Positions 5,232 through 6,040 of a stretch of DNA of 6,040 nucleotides are shown here, one piece after another. A program made the translations under genes and the position numbers. Source of the stretch: Flavobacterium sp. (GTDB lineage Bacteria; Bacteroidota; Bacteroidia; Flavobacteriales; Flavobacteriaceae); contig SXQR01000101.1 in NCBI GenBank assembly GCA_005792865.1, positions 1 through 6,040 of the forward strand, read 5' to 3'. How positions within the stretch are numbered: the first letter of the stretch is position 1; every line of letters starts with the position of its first letter. The notes beneath the pieces are model-generated. The model was given only the letters and a program-made list of their open reading frames with translations. It was not told where the DNA came from and did not search any database.

Positions 5232-6040
5232 TTATCTTATCGAACCAATGATATCGTATTTTGTCACGATGTGGTGCTTGCCGTTGCCCAGATCCACGAG
5301 CACGGCCTGGTTCTCCTTGCCGATGAGCTTTGAGACTTCCTCGATGGGCGTCGCGGCCTGGACCACCGGATACGGCTTGCCCATGATCTCGCGGATGGGG
5401 CGCGTTGCGATGTCCTTGTCCTCGACATAAGCCCTGAACAGGTGATTCTCATCAAGTGAACCCACGAAGCCCGTGGTATCGATCACCGGGATCTGCGAAA
5501 TCTTGTACTTGCGCATGCGTTCGATGGCGTGCGAGACGAGCTCCTCCGTGCGGCAGATCACCAGCGGTTTGTCCAGATGGTCCTTGATGACGTCTTCGGC
5601 GCGCTGGAACTCCTCGTCGAGGAAACCGCGCTCCCGCATCCAATCGTCGTTGAACATCTTGCCCACGTAACGGCTTCCCGAATCGTGGAACAGCACCACG
5701 ACCACATCGTCGGGCTTGAAGTGCTCTTTTAGCTGCAGCACGCCCTTGATGGCGGAACCCGCCGAGTTGCCCACGAAGATTCCTTCCTCGAGCGCGATCT
5801 TGCGGGTATAGACGGCGGCGTCCTTGTCGGTGACCTTGGTGAAGCCGTCGATGACAGAGAAGTCCACATTCTTGGGCAGGATGTCCTCGCCAATGCCTTC
5901 CGTGATATAGGAATAGATTTCGTTTTCGTCAAAAATGCCGGTCTCGTGGTATTTCTTGAACACCGAACCGTAGGTGTCAACGCCCCAGATCTTGATGTTT
6001 GGGTTTTTCTCCTTGAGGTATCGGCCCACGCCGGAAATGG
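5232..6040 (-). CDS. cbs: Cystathionine beta-synthase-type PLP enzyme with C-terminal CBS pair, 5' end cut off
   Basis: C-terminal ~268 residues of a fold-type II PLP enzyme of the cystathionine beta-synthase/cysteine synthase family, which makes cystathionine from serine and homocysteine, or cysteine from an activated serine, in the cytosol. The first visible residues, ISGVGRYLKEKNPNIKIWGV, are the end of the family's TGGTISG phosphate-binding region. The PLP lysine lies outside the window. EGIFVGNSAGSAIKG (about 82-96 counted from the Val at 6029) contains the serine expected to contact the PLP ring nitrogen. DSGSRYVGKMFNDDWM (116-131) closely resembles the end of the catalytic domain of eukaryotic CBS. 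Two CBS motifs follow at about 150-205 (KPLVICRTEELVSHAIERM) and 211-265 (IREIMGKPYPVVQAATPIEEV); such pairs bind adenosyl ligands in many proteins and may regulate activity. The GTG at 6029 is an internal valine, not a start. A terminator follows the stop directly. Confidence 0.94.
   Translation of the reverse strand, partial: ISGVGRYLKEKNPNIKIWGVDTYGSVFKKYHETGIFDENEIYSYITEGIGEDILPKNVDFSVIDGFTKVTDKDAAVYTRKIALEEGIFVGNSAGSAIKGVLQLKEHFKPDDVVVVLFHDSGSRYVGKMFNDDWMRERGFLDEEFQRAEDVIKDHLDKPLVICRTEELVSHAIERMRKYKISQIPVIDTTGFVGSLDENHLFRAYVEDKDIATRPIREIMGKPYPVVQAATPIEEVSKLIGKENQAVLVDLGNGKHHIVTKYDIIGSIR

Overview
The window looks like a chromosomal segment from a Bacteroidetes bacterium, most likely a Flavobacterium-type member of the Flavobacteriia with unusually balanced base composition. 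The reasons are a PspC-domain mini-protein, a membrane-anchored ComEA-like helix-hairpin-helix protein and an acyl-CoA dehydrogenase in a row, a secreted PNGase F-type deglycosidase, and perfect TAnnTTTG (Bacteroidetes -7) promoter elements without Shine-Dalgarno sequences. The genus is inferred from recalled family resemblance, not from a database search.

Layout. Bases 1-2552 hold four genes on the minus strand, read in the order DEDDh 3'-5' exonuclease (2552-2064), PspC-domain membrane protein (2015-1788), helix-hairpin-helix protein (1763-918) and acyl-CoA dehydrogenase (893 to beyond base 1, C-terminus missing). Gaps are 48, 24 and 24 bases, so they may form one transcription unit. The 50-base gap 2553-2602 is a compact divergent promoter region. 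To its right, on the plus strand, is a 552-residue secreted peptide-N-glycosidase F-like protein (2603-4261) with an extra N-terminal domain.

Bases 4262-5205 hold no convincing gene. They are packed with repeats: two related T-rich hairpins (4281-4306 and 4967-4992), two tandem degenerate copies of a ~200-base element with a 221-base period and conserved hairpins, and a dense set of nested inverted repeats (4967-5124). Short ORFs here appear spurious. After a clear rho-independent terminator, bases 5232-6040 carry the C-terminal ~268 residues of a cystathionine beta-synthase-type PLP enzyme with a CBS-domain pair (minus strand, N-terminus beyond the window).

Functionally the genes are mixed: fatty or branched-chain acyl-CoA oxidation, sulfur amino acid metabolism, nucleic acid trimming, a small envelope protein, a membrane-tethered putative DNA-binding protein and an exported glycoprotein deglycosidase. 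I see no pathway linking them all. No defence system, CRISPR array, tRNA, rRNA or complete insertion sequence is visible. The least explained part is the structured repeat region 4262-5205.
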